In this document: positions 22,738-24,088 of the stretch, one piece after another
Layout: the number at the start of each line of letters is the position of its first letter
How positions within the stretch are numbered: the stretch's first letter is position 1
DNA from: DAIUFH01 sp036844705
GTDB lineage: Bacteria > Bacillota > Clostridia > Tissierellales > Tissierellaceae
Direction: 5' to 3'
Assembly (NCBI GenBank): GCA_036844705.1
Contig: DAIUFH010000030.1
Location: 1-24,088, forward strand
Length of the DNA: 24,088 nucleotides
Notes under the pieces: model-generated
Told to the model about the DNA's origin: nothing
Databases searched by the model: none
What the model saw: the letters and a program-made list of their open reading frames with translations, nothing else
Program-made: the position numbers and the translations under genes

Positions 22738-23889
22738 TGGTTCTACAGTTGTTAAGTATATGAATTTTCCACCATCAACCTTATTTATTACAGCTGATTT
22801 TACTGCGTCACCATTTTCATCTAGAGTTATATTTCCTGTTGCACCAACAAAGCCTGAAGTTCCAGCCAAAGCATCTCTTATAGCATCAGGGTCTGTTGAG
22901 TTTGATCTTGTTATAGCATCTATAATTACCATATATGCGTCGTATCCCAATGCTGCAAATGCATTAGCATCTTGATTGAATTTAGCTTTGTAATCAGCAA
23001 GGAAGGTTTCAGATACACTTGTTACTGGAGCCTCTGCTGTAAAGTGGCTTGAATATACTGCTCCTTCAACTGCATCTCCACCTATTGATAAAAACTCAGG
23101 TGATTCCCAAGTGTCTCCACCTAAGAATGGTACCTTTATATCTAAGTCTCTAGCTTGTTTAATAAGTAACGCTGATTCACCATAATTTCCTGGTGCAAAT
23201 ATTACATCAGGGTTCAATGATTTTACACTAGTTAATTGAGCAGTAAAATCTTGATCTCCAGCATTATATGATGTAGTTGTTACAATACTATTGTCATCTC
23301 CAGTTAATTCCTTAAAAGCATCTGCAAAATACTTTGACAATCCTACCGAATAGTCATTTTGAACGTCTTGGATTATTGCAGCTGTCTTTGCACCCAATTC
23401 ATTGAATGCATAGTTAGCCATTACAGTACCTTGAAATGGATCTATAAAGCATACTCTAAAATAGTAATCATTGTTAAGTGTTACCAAAGGATTTGTTGGA
23501 GAACACCCTACAGCTGGTACTTTTGCATTTTTAACTATATCTCCAGCCGCCATAGATAGCGAGCTACCGTAGCTTCCTATAATTGCTACAACTTTATCTT
23601 TTTCTATAAGCTTGGAAGCCGCATTAGCTGCTTCTACTTTATCGGATTTGTTATCAACTACTACTAGCTCAACTTTCTTTCCAAGCACCTCTCCTACCTC
23701 TTCATGAGCTAATTCTATTCCTTCAACGGTCATTTCCCCACCAGCTGCATTAGCTCCTGTCATAGGCTCAAATACTCCAATTTTGATTGCATCAGAACTT
23801 TCACTATTGCCAGAGGTGGTCTGAGTACACCCCGCAAGTGATCCAATCACTAAGATTGCAGATAATACTAACAAAATAACCTTTTTCAT
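22735..23889 (-). CDS. livK: Branched-chain amino acid ABC transporter substrate-binding lipoprotein LivK (384 aa)
   Basis: The extracellular amino-acid-binding component (Peripla_BP_6, type I binding fold). The signal peptide ends in lipobox LAGC with Cys21 as acylation site, then a Ser/Thr-rich linker. Family blocks are IKIGVFEPMTGANAAGGEMTVEGIELAHEEV, VVAIIGSYGSSLSMAAGDIVKNAKVP, YFRVCFIDPFQGTVMANYAFNELGAKTAAII and PDVIFAPGNYGESALLIKQARDL. Length is usual. AAGGGGG lies 7 bases before the ATG. It is the first gene of livKHMGF, separated from livH by about 310 bases of repeats and hairpins. Confidence 0.95.
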   Translation of the reverse strand: MKKVILLVLSAILVIGSLAGCTQTTSGNSESSDAIKIGVFEPMTGANAAGGEMTVEGIELAHEEVGEVLGKKVELVVVDNKSDKVEAANAASKLIEKDKVVAIIGSYGSSLSMAAGDIVKNAKVPAVGCSPTNPLVTLNNDYYFRVCFIDPFQGTVMANYAFNELGAKTAAIIQDVQNDYSVGLSKYFADAFKELTGDDNSIVTTTSYNAGDQDFTAQLTSVKSLNPDVIFAPGNYGESALLIKQARDLDIKVPFLGGDTWESPEFLSIGGDAVEGAVYSSHFTAEAPVTSVSETFLADYKAKFNQDANAFAALGYDAYMVIIDAITRSNSTDPDAIRDALAGTSGFVGATGNITLDENGDAVKSAVINKVDGGKFIYLTTVEP

Positions 23890-23941
23890 GAATTTGCCCC
23901 CTTTTTTTCTTTAACTGTAATATTTTAGTAAACTTTTCACT

Positions 23942-23970
23942 ATTATAACTCCTGCCCATATTAAAGTCAA
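23942..23970 (-). promoter_or_regulatory. livK: Sigma-A promoter of the liv operon
   Basis: On the minus strand TTGACT (23970-23965) and a perfect TATAAT (23947-23942) are 17 bases apart, giving a strong vegetative promoter with an untranslated leader of about 45 bases. Confidence 0.75.
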
Positions 23971-23998
23971 TTGATGAAGCAATAATATCCTCAACTAT

Positions 23999-24013
23999 TT
24001 GCAAACGTTACCA
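23999..24013 (+). promoter_or_regulatory. CcpA cre-like box upstream of the liv promoter
   Basis: TTGCAAACGTTACCA matches the cre consensus WTGNAANCGNWWNCA at every specified position. Its centre is about 70 bases upstream of the expected liv start, upstream of the -35 box, where CcpA tends to activate. No ccpA gene is in the window, so the regulator is assumed. Confidence 0.5.
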
Positions 24014-24056
24014 TATTCTTTTTAATGTTATGATAAAATACTCAATTTTATTACTT

Positions 24057-24088
24057 TACAATTCACAGTTCACAATTCACAGTTCACA
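24057..24088 (+). repeat. A-type heptamer array running off the window edge
   Basis: Alternating ATTCACA and GTTCACA heptamers continue to the last base of the window. The region 23890-24056 between livK and this array holds only the liv promoter and the cre-like box. Confidence 0.88.

Noticed and set aside
23804..24004. 66-residue minus-strand reading frame over the liv promoter
   Set aside because: It covers the promoter and leader and overlaps livK in another frame; not a gene.
1..24088. tRNA, rRNA, transposase, phage, toxin-antitoxin or defence genes
   Set aside because: I looked on both strands and saw none; every substantial gene belongs to a familiar family.

Overview
The window looks like a draft scaffold from a low-GC, endospore-forming Firmicute of the clostridial type. 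The base composition is AT-rich, ribosome binding sites are strong AGGAGG-like sites, start codons include GTG and TTG, and a complete GerA-family germinant receptor operon is present. A run of exactly 100 N (6033-6132) marks a scaffold gap inside a repeat array. Genus cannot be fixed by eye; the Tissierella/Alkaliphilus part of the clostridia is a guess from the gene content and repeat style.

Layout. (1) 3-1163, minus: a class I/II PLP aminotransferase with a long, highly structured 5' leader. (2) 1164-1787: a 624-base divergent spacer holding a three-way-junction RNA candidate, two further palindromic structures, and a possible sigma-G promoter. (3) 1797-5748, plus: gerKA-gerKC-small two-helix protein-gerKB, a spore germinant receptor operon. 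(4) 5738-6340: heptamer and hairpin repeats with the assembly gap. (5) 6329-8763, minus: an MtnA-family sugar-phosphate isomerase, a DeoD-type nucleoside phosphorylase and a class II aldolase, which together could run nucleoside or 5'-deoxyadenosine/MTA sugar salvage to DHAP plus an aldehyde. (6) 8996-9715, plus: a divergent GntR/HutC regulator, with a dyad over the isomerase operon start. (7) 9976-15630, plus: oppABCDF. (8) 15748-18288, minus: murJ lipid II flippase and an exported SLH plus PrcB-like protein. (9) 18997-23889, minus: livKHMGF, a branched-chain amino acid ABC importer, with a strong promoter and a full-consensus cre-like box upstream.

Metabolically the window suits an amino-acid and peptide user: peptide import, branched-chain amino acid import, an aminotransferase and nucleoside sugar salvage. 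Candidate CodY (opp) and CcpA (liv) sites would tie both importers to nutrient status.

The most unusual content is a family of composite intergenic repeats. Three intergenic regions share the same polar order on the plus strand: an RTTCACR heptamer array (A), a module B, its inverted partner B', then a YTCTTAN heptamer array (C). A fourth has only B-B'. B and B' pair into a conserved CTCAGAATGAC/GTCATTCTGAG stem inside a longer outer stem. The C array abuts or supplies stop codons of three genes, and the A array supplies the last codons of gerKB.
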